A DNA stretch of 64,000 bases, from NCBI GenBank assembly GCA_034620365.1, contig JAQGEQ010000345.1:310001-374000 (forward strand). Direction: 5' to 3'. The notes beneath the pieces were generated by a model. That model was not told the DNA's origin, did not search any database, and was given only the letters and a program-made list of their open reading frames with translations. A program made the position numbers and the translations under genes. Position 1 is the first letter of the stretch, and the number at the start of each line of letters is the position of its first letter. Of this stretch, positions 31,308-60,563 are shown one piece after another. This DNA is from Pegea sp. RAD2-039 (lineage: Eukaryota; Chordata; Thaliacea; Salpida; Salpidae).

Positions 31308-33940
31308 ACGAAACTGTATATGCAAAAATATTTATTTCCTATTTGCTCTATTATAAAATTATCATAAATTCAGTTTAAATATTTAATATTTCTAGATATA
31401 TTATAAGCTTTTTTATCTTGTCAGGGTTTTTCGCATTAATATTTGTTTTATAATCATAAATAGTAGATACAAAAATGGCTTTGTACTTTCTTCAATTTAA
31501 ATTAATACATCAAAAGTGTTAAATTCTACTTATTCTTATGTAATGTGTGCTTTTCTATAAACGTTTTCATGAATTAGTAAGAAAAATCCTTCCAATGCTG
31601 TTTACAACAAATAATAGTCAGAAAAATATTTCGACACTTATAATATTTACATTTATAACAGAATACATCAATTTACAAAAATAAAAGTTAGTTCTAGAAG
31701 TTTTTAATATTCTAAAAAAGCTCTATAAATTATGTTTTTATCACAATCTATCATAATCATGCATTGTTAAAAATCAAATCATGATATAAGTTTTCTTGAT
31801 TATCTCATACAAATACTTTAAGAACATTATTTATAGCTACAAGAGGTTCAAAAGAATGAACCGATTTTTAGCTTTGTTCGATAATGGCTCATTCATAAAT
31901 GTTTGATTTTAAATAATTGCAAACATGCTTAAAGTTGTATTTCAAACATTTGGTTGTACCTGTTAAGTTTGAAATTGTTTTTAATATTGTCTCATGATTC
32001 TTTTAATTAACTTTTAGAAATTATTTTAGTTATTTTGTTGACATCTTTTTACGAAAACTATTCCTCATGAAAAGTTTCACTAAAAAAACATCAATCGTAT
32101 TAAGATGTTTAGGAAACTCAGATGAAATTTAAACATGTGTAATTTAGAAAGGAACCTTTGTACATAATTGAGTTTAAACTAAAATCTTAAACTTCAATAA
32201 TTACTTGTCTGTTGGTTTAATGGATTTTACAGAGTTTTAATTGACACATAAAACCAGCAACCTTTGAGGCTGGTACGAATTGAAACAAAATATTTTCTTT
32301 TTAAACGTGATAATCCATTTTATCTCTATAATGTTACTATGATTAAATTTTGGCACCTGTAAAATTCACTAAACAAAAAACGGATGTTTAACATTAAAGC
32401 GAATTAATATAAAATGTTTTTTTATTAGATATTCATAACTTTTTGATTGCTGAATATAATCATAAACTTTTTACTTCTTTTTAATAGTTGGCTACTACTT
32501 TAGAATATTAAGAAATTAAACCAAATTTCAAAAAACTTTTTAATTATAAACAAATTGATTACTTTTTTATCAGAAGAATCATGAAGTAAATTTGTTGTAC
32601 AAAGTTAGAAATTATATTTGTTATAAAACAAACCTTAAAATACCAAAATATAATCTATATAAAAACAATCCCTAAATAGTTTAAAATCCTGATAAGCTCA
32701 TTTTTGACATAATAAAAAGAATATTTGCTGTCAACTTAACATTTTTTCAAACTTTTTATATAACTTTTTGATTGTTTTCTAAAAAACAAATTTTTAGTTG
32801 CTTATATACATCTTTTTTACATATTCTGTGCGCTAATATTAAAATTACAAAAAGTATTTAATTAATTTTGTTCTATAATTACAATAATTTCTTTAAAAGC
32901 AAATTAGTTTGAAATATTTTGGTCAAACAATTTGTGTAATATCTTGAAACCGCTAAAATTTTATTTAAAACAAAAGATTTTGTAAAAGCAAATAAAACAT
33001 GAATATAAAAGTATTTAGAGTATTTAAAACTTAAATTTTTCTCTTCTACAAAACCTATAAGTTATAAATTCTTTTACTAAATTTAGTAATTAAGCATTTT
33101 CAAAGTTATTTTTAAACGACTCTAAACAAATTCATATACTTTAATCAAACTTAAATAAAAAAATAGTTTGCAGTAAATCATAAATAAATTATTTTATAAA
33201 TTCTTGAATTGCATTTTTTTCGTTTCATTAATTCTTTTTTTAAAAAAATTATGGAAAATGTTAATTAACTTATAAGCTAAATAAAATGAATTCATTCAAA
33301 TGAACATCTAATTAACGTTAAACTAGTTTGTTATACTATAAGTTTTGGCACCTTAAAACGTTTTTTTTATATAATTATATTTAATTTTGGTTATTTTAAA
33401 CTTATTTTAAGCTTTTTACCAAGTCTAGTACCGATATCGTCGACTCAATTAACATATTTTTGTTTGTAAACTTGTTTGAAATTATTTTTCTACAAATTTT
33501 AACATGAAAAAAAAATTATTTTCAAAAAATCTTCTATTTTATTCATTCTGATCTTGATGATGTAACGGTTTCCGTTTCAAGTCATTGATTTGTAACAAAT
33601 TTTCTTTAGAACATTTTTCAAATTTAATAAAATCAAAAATATTTTCCGAATCGCTTACAAATAAATGAGAAAAGAAGATGTAACTCGGCTTATCTATAAT
33701 TATTTCATTTCTCTTTTTAAAAGCTTATCACTAGATCCAATCTTACATATCAACAACAACCGCTTCCAAAAACTTTTTCTCCACAAGAGGGCGCCTTAAC
33801 CCTTTAATTAAAAAATCAGTTAATCGAGTAGCTTGATTAGTCGCTACAGGAACAATATTCAGACTTTCTTTCCGAACTTGTTGATTGATAGCAAAATTCT
33901 TGTAGTGTTATTCATATGTAGTAGGTGTGGAAGCGCCTTT
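31308..33940. other. AT-rich intergenic region, 2.6 kb
   Basis: 3' UTR of ALG5, then simple AT-rich DNA. No gene, RNA or mobile element recognised. Composition changes near 33.9 kb, where GC rises. Confidence 0.5.
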
Positions 33941-34174
33941 GTGTCGTGCCCCATCAAAAAACTTAAATAAAACGGAGATGGCTACGTGACCCATGTAAAT
34001 GGACCGCCATTTAGAATTGGACATGTTTAAGCGCCGGTACTACAATAAGAGGGCACAAAAGATCGGCTGTAGGATGTTTTTACTGGAAGATTTCGATTGT
34101 TATTGAAGGCGAGAGAGGGGAGACGAAAAAGTTAAGAAAGATTGAAGAAGTTGAGAAAGCCGAAGCGATCATCG
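33941..34174 (+). promoter_or_regulatory. Candidate promoter and untranslated first exon of the collagen gene
   Basis: GC-rich for this genome. It contains CGGAGATGGC and GGACCGCCATTTAG, which resemble the YY1-type element common near start sites. It is followed by a purine-rich stretch ending in a strong donor (ATCG|GTAAGT, GT at 34175). No acceptor-bound coding exon precedes it, so it could be a 5' untranslated exon splicing to 36321. The start site cannot be placed from sequence. Confidence 0.35.
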
Positions 34175-34530
34175 GTAAGTTTATGATGATGATAAGAATA
34201 GAGCTTCTATCTACTAGTTGCTAATCAGTTGAAAAGTTATTTTGTCAAGTGAAGATAGTCTGCAAGTTGTTGATGCTTCTAAGATTTCATTATCGAGTCT
34301 TTAAATTGCGTCTGTTAAGTAGATAGTTCGATTTTCATCAAATGTTAAAAGTACATTCGCTAAAAATATCCGACTAATTTTCGTGTTGTCATGACAACGG
34401 TGACACGATTTGCAAAATTAAGGAAATTAAAAAAAGGGGGCTAAATATTTTAGTATTTTCTGAATGCAAATCACTTACACGAAGTGATGTGAAAATAAGA
34501 AGTTGCTTGCAAAATGACCTTTGAACTTGA

Positions 34531-35119
34531 TGACGTCACTGATTACTCGTTGACCCTTGACGACCTCAGTGATTACAGGTTAGTATTAATAAACAGATTG
34601 GTATTGAAGGATTATAAATTGTCGGCACTTTCTGTTCGAGAAGCTTTGATACGCTTCATTGATTCCGTCATCGTTCACTTCCGTCCAATCAAAAAGCTGC
34701 AAGTTTTTCGCAACAAAGTCCACGATAGTATTTGTGACGAAAAAGCATCAGAAATGGTGATGACGTCATCGTAGCGGCCATCAAATAGTGACAGGGAGTT
34801 AGTGATGAAATGAAAATCAGTGAGGTGTGACGAGGAATTTAAGAAATTTTGTCGAACCCTCGCGCCCCACGTTTCTATTGTCATCGAGATGCTTCGTCTA
34901 ATCAACAATAGGTGACAACTTTGTATAATCGTTCGATTTATGACCAGCTCGTTCTGCCTCGCTGCGTTCGTGCAAATGTCCCCCATCTTGCTCGCGTCGA
35001 AACCCGCTCGCTGCAATGATGACGTCACACACACCCCGCGTGACTGGTAGATGATTGTGACGTCATCAGCTGTAAGTTTTTAAGAAATTCGTGATGAGCT
35101 TTTCGCGGTTATGACGTCA
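34531..35119. promoter_or_regulatory. Cluster of five TGACGTCA palindromes (CRE-like)
   Basis: Perfect TGACGTCA, the CREB/ATF consensus site, at 34531, 34761, 35020, 35058 and 35112. The stretch is GC-rich and precedes the collagen gene. Two short ORFs here (34514-34774 plus, 34675-35034 minus) have no recognisable content and I treat them as chance. Confidence 0.5.
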
Positions 35120-36189
35120 TTAAGTGTGGAGTGATAATTAGATGAAGAGGATAGATTAGAAGATGAAGATTAATCTGTGAAAAAAATAAGATCAGATAAA
35201 GATTGGTAAAAAAACTCTTCTGTCTTTTTTGGCGACTTAATTTGACTTTTTATTGTTTCTTTTTAAACCTCATTTGATAACTTCCGTTTTATAACTTCCG
35301 TGTCACTTTATCGTCTATCTCCCGCCTCGCCCTCACTTAAAAACTGATCTCTAAACTTTTGTCACTTTCCACAAGCCACAACCGCAAATGCCAAAAATAT
35401 CGAAAGTTGTTAATGCGGTCGCTATGACAACAAATCATCCTTATCCAATGGCAATCTGTTGATCAATCGAATCACTTACGTCAAACAGTTATCACATGAT
35501 CTAGTATCTTCAGATTTGTCATGTGAAGCATGGTCTTTAGAAATTTGAATATCGCTTGTTGAACGAAAGACATAATCCGGCCGCATATTTTAATGGACTT
35601 GTAGGCCTCAGGCTTCTGATTTGATGTCAACGAAATTTGTATTTAAGTTTATAAAAATGATTTTGGCTTTGAACTGAATAGTATTCCGTAATTGTTCTAA
35701 AACTTCTTCACTAAAAGTCAAAGAAGTTTGGTTTAAAGATGTAAAGATGACTTTCAAAAAATTTTTAATCTTTTTTACATATTTTGCTGCTTGAATTGAT
35801 CTGCCAAGAAACAAAGAAAATTATTCAAAGTTAAAATTACAACCAGTCTTTGTTAAATCGGTAGAATTTATGAAAATTAAAAAGCACTTCAATCAAAATC
35901 TTTATTTTGTTATCTGTCAAGTGATAATTAATATCAATGATAAATTACAAACACTTAAGACTTTCTAACTCTCATAAAAGACCGGCTACTAGCGAAAGGC
36001 GGGCTACTAGCGAAAAACGACTGATTCTATGACTTCATCTTTATTTTCAGTTTCAAGATTTGCAAATCTGATTATATTATTATTATATATTATAAAGTTA
36101 ATTTATGTTTTTAGTGAGTGAAAAGCTAAACAAAATTACCCTTTTCAGTAAACAACCGTTTATAATTACCAAGCTTTTTATTGCCAAAA
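35120..36189. other. Spacer or intron upstream of the collagen coding region
   Basis: Mixed composition. It holds a near-tandem 14-bp repeat GGCTACTAGCGAAA at 35984-35997 and 36002-36015. No gene seen. A 68-codon minus ORF (35608-35814) has no recognisable features. Confidence 0.4.
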
Positions 36190-36320
36190 ATGTTTATTTT
36201 TTAAATCGTTTGAAAGAAGTGAAGAAGCAAAAAAGAAAATCTCTATTGTTGTTTTGAATTGAATAAGGTAAGCTCGACCCCCAGCAAAGACATTTACGAT
36301 ATTTTCAATTTGTTTTATAG
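36190..36320 (+). other. 5' UTR exon end and 53-nt intron of the collagen gene
   Basis: A donor (AATAAG|GTAAGC, GT at 36268) and an acceptor (TTTTATAG, ending 36320) delimit a 53-nt intron of the usual size, 18 nt before the collagen ATG. This shows that at least here a cis-spliced 5' UTR intron can explain the acceptor before the start codon. Confidence 0.5.
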
Positions 36321-36338
36321 ATAGTGCAAAATACCACA

Positions 36339-53510
<17,172 letters not shown>

Positions 53511-56500
53511 ATGATTTGATCTATTTTTTTTTTGTTTATTTTTACAAAATTCTTTGATACACCTTGTGTGCTTCCTTTTTTTCAATCAGCATACTTTCAA
53601 AGCCCCCACATTAGAATCATACGTGAAGAACAGACCACCTATTGGTCAAAATATCGCCCAATGACAAACATCTGTTGATAAAAAACTAACAACGAAACAA
53701 ATTTCAAAAAAAACTGTCTGGAAACCCAAATCTAACTTCATTTTCTTGTGACGTTGTCAAGGCAACCAGTGAGCCAACCAAATCAATCCTTCCACGTAAT
53801 GCATTATATACGTCATCATCTTCACATTTCAAGCGATTTCCTTATTTTCCTTTACCAATGTGCTTCGAAGCAACGTTTTGTTATCCTATAATAAAAAGTT
53901 TGTTCAGTGTTTTATTTTTTGTGACTTCTAAAAAATCTCAATAAATTTCGTTTTGTTGCTTTGACAAAGAAAATATCAAATAATAATTTTCTGGAAATTA
54001 ATCTGAAAATTGTTTGAAAAATATGTTACAGAAATAGAAGTTAATTATCTTAGCATTCTTTAAACTCCGATTTCCATTCAAGTCTGGTTTCAACGATATT
54101 TTTCGTTTTAACATTTTTTACATAATTTCTTTTTTTTTGGGGGGTATTAATTTAAGATAGCACATAGAAAAATTTTTAATTGAAAATTATATCCAAAAGA
54201 ATTTTAACAATCATCTTATAGTTGTTGTAAATCCAAATATGTAAATCTGATCACGCTATCAGACATTAGATGCCTTTTTAAGATTAAAACAAATAAGATG
54301 AAGAACTATTTCAGATACTTTTATTGATAGAAAAATTTAAGGTTTTTAATAACTCAAAAATACTTTATAAACACTGTTCGTTACAATATTTGTTAAAAAT
54401 TTTTTATTTAAATTTGTGTCGTTTTGAAATGAAGGAAAAAAATTCTATGAAAAAGTTTGCTTAGAAAAATTAAATTGAAATTTAAAAAGTTTATATAGCG
54501 ATTAATTTTTATTAAAAATCTGTTGTGAGCTCTATAATATAATTTAAAAAATTTAATAAAAAGCTAAATTATATTTAAAATTAATTTAATGGTTTGTAAA
54601 ATTGTGAAAAATAAGTTGAACTAATTTCGAAAAGTAAAACATTGAATTCTATAGAAAACTTTTAAGTGTAATTTGAAATTGTTAAATAACTGACAGATTT
54701 AAACATTTTAGAATATGATTGCTTTACTTTTGTTTGTTTTCAAAGCTTTTAATAAAATTTAATTGATTTTAATTTGTTATAAAAATATAAAAGCTGTCAT
54801 TGTATTTAAAAAGATTAATAACTATTTGAAAACCGACAAAAGTTTTAGCTTATGTACTTAATCATAAAAATTAAATAATTGTTTTTAAGATTTCAAAAAC
54901 ATATTAAATTACATTTAAGACGAAAAGTAAATACAATAGCATAAAACTTACTCAATCATAAGCGATAAAACATTAAAATTATTAGATGTGAACAAATCCA
55001 AAATAATTTATGTAAATGATGTTGAATGGTTCTAAATTTCCATCTTATTTTCAGAGTTTGAAAATCAATTGGTGATTTTTTTAAAGCAAAATAAACAATT
55101 TCTTTATTTTGGTTAACAAAGCTACTTTTGATTTAATTTTTTCGGACTTTTTCTGTTTCTTATATATTACAAAAAAAAAGGTTTTTATAAATATTTAAAC
55201 ATCAAAGTCATTATAAAACAATCCGATATTAATTTTTTCATCTATTAGAGTTTTTAAAACAGATTATCCTACATCTTCAAAGTATTTTCTAAATTAAACT
55301 TCTTAAATGAGACTATTGAGTAGATTTTGTTAGAGAAAAAAGACTCTAGATATTATGAATCGTTTTATATATAAACAAACTGTCAGTGGATACAGCTTTA
55401 AACATAAGAAATGTTTACTGTAGACAAAGGTTTGTATTTAGGTAATATTTAAAAAGATTGATAAAACTTAACTTAAAGATTAACTTTTTCAGCGAGAATA
55501 TTGGTTTATTTTGTAGAATCTAGGAGAATAGTTTATCAATCAAAGAGTTATTCTTTATTCACGTCTGTATAACAAACTATCTTGTGTTTTAGAAAAAGTT
55601 GACACATCAAAAAAAACTTTGAAATATACAGCATTAATTGTTTTCTTCTAATTTTTTTCTTGATATTAAAAATCTGGCTACAACTTGTTGTAAAAAAGTT
55701 GAAGTTTAAACTAAACACATGATTGTAATTTAGAAATTCATTTTAAAGTTTAAAACAACCTTTAATGAAAAATTTATTAGCTAATATAAAAGTTAAATTA
55801 TTGTTCAAAAATATAAAAATGAACTTAAAAAAATTATTACTTTCTAAATCATAATCTATCATGTGATTGATTGCTATATTTTTATTTATTTTTATTTAAA
55901 ACCATTGTTTAAATTTATAGATAAAATCTTAAAAAATGTCTTCAAAAATGATTTTATTTTCTTGACTTCAAAATTCATCATTTATTTCTTAAGAGAATTT
56001 ATTTAACTCTTTTAATTTTAGCACAACTCAAACTTAGATAAAATGATAAAGTTTCTATTTACAACTGGCTCCTATGTATCTAAAAAAATCTTATCAAATT
56101 GACAACTAACTAAAATATTATGAAAAAATATTTCGATAATTTATATTTTTGTTACTTCGTCAAATAAAATTTTATTATCGAAGTACTTTGCAAACTGTTT
56201 TTGATAATTAGTTGAAAGTAAAGAAATGTTTAGAGTAAAAAATTTGATTCGGATCAGTAGTCTTAGGAATTTTCCAAATATCTGATGCTTTCTTTTCATT
56301 GATCAGATTCATTTTTACGAAAAAGTTTTGAAATATTTTCTAGAGTTGAAAATGACTACTAGTTATTACTTTTAATAGAGAATCACAAATTATAAGCTTT
56401 ATTATTTTCTTCTTTAAAATATTTGCAAGACATATTCACATGTGATTTATATAAAGTTTCAAAATCTTTTTCGAATAATTTAATTAAACAGATAATAAAA

Positions 56501-56709
56501 TAGAAAGTTTATTTTCGAGATAATCAGTTTTAGTTACAATTATAATAAAACTAAAAACAAGAGCATCTGGTACGTAGCTTCAGGACTCATTACATTCTGA
56601 ACAACTACCTCGTGTATAGCAAAGTACTATGATGTACTATTTGAGTTACTAAAAGATTTAAAAGATCCAATCCCCTCACAGCTAAACCTATATTAGATAA
56701 ACCCCCAGT
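53511..56709. other. Collagen 3' UTR and AT-rich intergenic DNA
   Basis: AATAAA at 53890-53895, followed by a GT/T-rich stretch, is the likely collagen poly(A) signal and gives a 3' UTR of about 400 nt. From 54 to 56.6 kb the sequence is simple AT-rich DNA with no gene recognised. Confidence 0.55.
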
Positions 56710-56929
56710 ATTTATTTATTTCAATAAATGCGAAAGGGGGTGCCTGAAGAGAGCACCTCTCGCTAGCACACATTCTCACAAATTACATCTATTTGGCCAA
56801 AAATATAGAAAATAAAATATGTAACTCATGGTATTTCGATATCACTCAAAGCATATAACAGTGAACAATTACATGGAATGTTAATAATATAAAAAAAGAG
56901 AAAAATCACTGTTTAGAAATGGCAATGTT

Positions 56930-57756
56930 GGCAATATTATAACGGTTCAACTTCTGCTTGAACAACGTGAGTGATTTCGACATGGCAATGTCTAATGGCA
57001 GCTGATTCCATGTATTAATTGTACAGTATGAGAAAAGTGAGATGTTGAGTCAGGGAAGATTTCCGTTTAACTAAGCCATGTTGGACATCAGAGTAATAAT
57101 AGCTTTCTTCCAAATTTGTGGAACTCTCCTCGCCTCGGAGTCATGTTAAAGAAAAGTGATAAAGGTAGTGATAAAGATGAAGAAGTTTTTCTTAAAAACA
57201 AAGCTGGGATCTGATCTGGGGTGTTGGAAACTGATGATTTTAAAGAAGAAATGGCTTTAGATACCATATTGACCGTTATTTCAAGATCTACCATCTCAGA
57301 GACATTTGTAAGAATGTCGGAGTAGGAGAGAGAAGGAGTATTACCATCATCGGTTATAAAAACGCTATAAAATTGATTGTTTAGCAACTCAGCTTTATTC
57401 TCTGGCTCCATCACAAGTTGGTCGCTGTTATCAAGTAAGGGAGGTATTTGAGATCGCGCCTTATGCTTGCGATTTATGAAACTAAAAAACGTTTTCTTGC
57501 AAGGTGAAGATAAAACTGCACTTTCTCTTCCCAGATAGAAATTAGAAATATATTTCTTGTTAACTATACAGAGATCTTTGTACAGAGTTTTGATGGAAGA
57601 GTCTGTTTTAGTTTGTTTGTATAGGAGGTTTTTTAAATGTTGTAAATTCTTTAAATTTTCGGGCAAATGTGGTTTTTTGTTGGCTCTATAAAAAGGTATG
57701 AATTTTTCAATTGACTCTTTAACGATGTTAGTAAGCCTTGAGTAAATAGTATTCAT
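56930..57756 (-). pseudogene. LINE ORF2 part 2: linker and deleted reverse transcriptase
   Basis: 57756-57088 is open and holds the linker (FFSFINRKHKARS) and the first reverse transcriptase motif (AISSLKSSVSNTPDQIP, then LSLPLSLFFN). After that the catalytic palm, including the YxDD box, is absent: only remnants of motifs before and after it are found down to the C-terminal NTWNQLPLDIAMSKS near 56930-57010. The element cannot encode an active enzyme. Confidence 0.75.
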
Positions 57757-57759
57757 GTC

Positions 57760-58770
57760 TTCGGAAGAGTTGAAAACAGAAATCCAGTCAACATCTGATA
57801 GAAACTTGTTAATGCCATTATAATTTCCACAATAAAAATTCCTTTTGCTTGAAGTTTAAACGTTCATAAAAAAAGTTTGGTGGAGCTTGAATTCAATCAT
57901 ATTGTGATCGCATGTCAAAGCAAAAGATTCTTTTTGATCAACGTAGATAATATTTTAGGGTTTTGATGTGATAAGAAGATCCAAAGTATTACCACTAACT
58001 TGGGTCGGAAAAGTAACCATCTGAGATAGATTATTGGCATTGAGGAAGCTTACAAAGGCATGACTTAGAAAAGCTGAATTTGTATTATCGCTATCTAAGT
58101 TAAACAATTTTCCACTAAATGCTAAATTCGGGTTATTCCAATCAATTGTACTAAAATTAAAATCCCCCAAAATATATAACTCAGGACACACAACACTCTT
58201 CAGAACCTTCAATAAGGCCTTAACAGTAACCTTATCATTAGTTTTAGAGGGCTCTAGAAAGATACACATAAAATGAGAAAATTTGGACTTTAAGTAATGA
58301 AAATCGAAAGCGATAATCTCAAACCCTGGACAATTAATGGGATCGATCTGAATTCTAGAGATCTTGGTTGCAAGCGATATTTTGTAAATTAAGCAAACAC
58401 CGCCGCCTCTATCATACAGTCTATCACAACGCAAAACACAAAAAAGATTACCATCAAACAGAAAAGAATCAGGATAAAACGGTTTCAACCAAGCTTCAGT
58501 AATAATAACAAATGTGAAATCTTGAGAATGCAAAAGAGCTTTCAATTGGAAAATTTTATTAATAATCGACCGTGCGTTGAAGAACATACCTAATGTAATA
58601 GAAGAATTGTCTTTTTGATGCTTGTGAGATTTGATTATGGGCTTCTGTAAATTGATATCTTGGGTATTAACAATTGTGTCCGGAGAGAGTTCGAAAAAAG
58701 AAGATGTGGGTCCAGTGATTATTTGCCACTTCCGTTTTTTGAAAAAAACTTGACAATTCTTAAGGCCCAT
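57760..58770 (-). pseudogene. LINE ORF2 part 1: apurinic-type endonuclease
   Basis: The endonuclease nicks target DNA to start reverse transcription. Motifs in order: MFFNARSIINK, the catalytic Glu in IITEAWL, RCDRLYDRGGGVCLIY, GDFNFSTIDW (Asp and Asn of the active site), GNTLDLLIT, and after an in-frame stop at about 57955 the terminal TCDHNMIEF, equivalent to the SDH motif. A frameshift/stop at about 57855 precedes RNFYCGNYNGINKFL, the usual link to the reverse transcriptase. Confidence 0.8.
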
Positions 58771-59702
58771 GGTGGACCTCGAACTTTGTATTTGAAATCA
58801 GTTGGTTGTTCCTTCTGATTTCGGTTATACGCCTCTTTTAGAAGACGCTTATTTTCTAAGCGATCATCTTCACACATATCATGTACTATTCTAATGCGCT
58901 CGAATTTTTTGTCAAGCATTAGCTTATACAACTTGGCAAGAAACTTGCGTTTGTCCCATCTTTCCTGAAAGGACACTTTCAACGGTCTTTGATGATCTGA
59001 GCTTTTTGCTCCAAGTCTAGTCATTGATACCTTTGGAATGTCCACAAAATCAAGGCTTTGAGAGCACATTTGATTAAAAAACTTACTGTCATCATCTTTA
59101 TCAGTCTCAAAGACATTAAAGATGATGACATTGTTTTCTCTGTCCTCAAGGTCTAAAGTGAGTATTTTGTGCGTGTCGGTGACCTTCTTGGCAAGAAGCT
59201 GCACCATGTTAACATTTTAGTCGGAACCGGGATCACCGACCACCGAGACCCATGTGACTTGTTTCTTTGTAGAGGCATTCAGTTCGTCCATTGATTTGGA
59301 CAAACTAGAAATTTTCTCATCAATCTTGGCAACATCTTTGGCAATTTCCGATTTAAGTTTGGCTAATTCAGCAGATACAGATTTGCTGATGTCGGATGAT
59401 TAGTTTTGATTAGAATTGGATGAGGGAGCTGTTGTGTCCATGGTTCTACATTTAATGCAGAACCATTTAAATCCCAGTTGCTTCATCTGGTTTTTATCAA
59501 ACATACCATAAATTTTCTTGCTCACATCACTACAGGTGAGATGAAAGCAGGAGACATTTAAAGCATTCAATTACCGGATCTTCACCAGAGCAAATTTTAT
59601 TGCAGGATTGGCAATTGCAATCTTGCTTTGATGAAGTCGGTTTTTCAGGATTTTTCTTTACAGTAGACCGTAAGGTCTTGCCACTTTTATGTGAATCCAC
59701 CA
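58719..59702 (-). pseudogene. LINE ORF1: PHD finger, coiled coil, RNA-binding-like domain
   Basis: From the ATG at 59702 a Cys-rich PHD finger begins (CNCQSCNKICSGEDP, ECFKC); a frameshift near 59560 moves the rest of the finger (CFHLTCSDVSKK, WFCIKC) to the next frame. A charged coiled coil follows (AKLKSEIAKDVAKIDEKIS), with stops near 59400 and 59218. The 59207-58719 part is open: ENNVIIFNVFE, RPLKVSFQERWDKRKFLAK and VRGPPWALRIVK, motifs usual in ORF1 proteins of this LINE group. Such proteins bind the element's RNA and act as chaperones. Confidence 0.75.
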
Positions 59703-59705
59703 TAG

Positions 59706-60162
59706 TTTTTATAAAAGATTTTTATTGTCACCAACCACAATATATAGTATATATAAAATATACAAATCACTTCCTATAGATAACTATATCACAACTTATA
59801 AGCACTTATTCAATTAGAATATAACCTATAACCTGAAACTTATTCAAATAGAATAAAGAATAAGTATATTACCAAATAATCCAATAATGACGAATAACAC
59901 ATTTACGTCAGGGGCAAAATACTTTACTGATTTACCATAATGACAAATTCAGAATGTAAAAAACTAAAGTAGGAACCATGGATTATATCAGGATTTTTAA
60001 TCGGGAACAGAGTATCTTTAACGCAGTATAAGATACTAATATTTAACAAAGTATCTTCACTAACACATTTGTACAGCAACAGACATTTCTTAAATGAAAA
60101 ATGGTACAATCATATTCATGAAGCGATTATGGAAAATTGCGCAGTCCTCTTGATACTTGGCC
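59706..60162. other. Region between two LINE copies
   Basis: Probably the 5' UTR of the 56.7-59.7 kb element near its start, then AT-rich DNA. No coding sequence accepted; the 61-codon minus ORF at 59924-60109 has no recognisable features. Confidence 0.35.
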
Positions 60163-60410
60163 ATTTATTTATTTATCTATTTATTTATAACAATAAATGC
60201 AAAGGAGAGTGCTTCTCGCTAACACACATTCTCACAAATAATACCTAATATATATAATTAGGATACAAATAAAGAAAGAGATGTAACACATGGAATTTCA
60301 ACAGTCCCTATACAATATAAGAGTAGTAATTGCGTAGAATATTAAATATATAGAAATTAAAACGGTTAAGAAATGACTATGTTGGCAATATTAATACTTT
60401 AAGTGTATTT
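60163..60410 (-). mobile_element. Truncated LINE 3' end, second copy
   Basis: Homologous to 56711-56945: the same order of the A/T tail, the sequence before it (minus strand TTTGTGAGAATGTGTG) and, further in, the part reading GCCAACATAG / GCCAACATTG. It has a small deletion in the tail hairpin region compared with the other copies, so it is a separate, older or divergent insertion. Confidence 0.7.
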
Positions 60411-60446
60411 AGGTATATATAAATAACATTTAAGTATAGGCAATAT

Positions 60447-60563
60447 AGGTATCAAACAGGCCGAGAAATAAAAGCGAACAGACCAGATATTGTTCTAAAA
60501 GATGAAACCAATAAAATGTTTTTAGTTATAGACGTCGCAATACCAAATAAAATTACATACTAG
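60447..60563 (+). pseudogene. Fragment of a retroelement endonuclease-like domain
   Basis: About 38 codons with the pattern NRPDIVLKD, 11 residues, then LVIDVAIPN, followed by a stop. The PD...D spacing is that of the restriction-like (PD-D/ExK) endonuclease at the C-terminus of some site-specific non-LTR retrotransposons (R2-like group). Nothing else of such an element is visible nearby, so this is a relic. Confidence 0.4.

Larger units (their letters stand above)
56710..59705 (-). mobile_element. Degenerate CR1/Jockey-group LINE with internal deletions
   Basis: In coding order on the minus strand: ORF1 (PHD finger, coiled coil, RNA-binding-like domain), ORF2 with an AP-type endonuclease and the N-terminal part of a reverse transcriptase, and a 3' tail ending in (AATA)n at about 56711-56723. 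Two deletions remove most of the reverse transcriptase: after the WKKAIIT-like motif near 57095 it jumps to QHGLVKRKS, and after LTQHLTF (near 57030) directly to the C-terminal motif TWNQLPLDIA. Several stops and frameshifts add to this. The copy is dead. Confidence 0.88.

Noticed and set aside
34514..35034. ORFs of 86 codons (plus) and 119 codons (minus) upstream of the collagen
   Set aside because: They overlap each other in a CRE-rich promoter-like region, show no family features and no splice or start context.
57088..59207. Host genes for an endonuclease and a reverse transcriptase-like protein
   Set aside because: Order, motifs and the shared A/T tail show that they are parts of one degenerate LINE.
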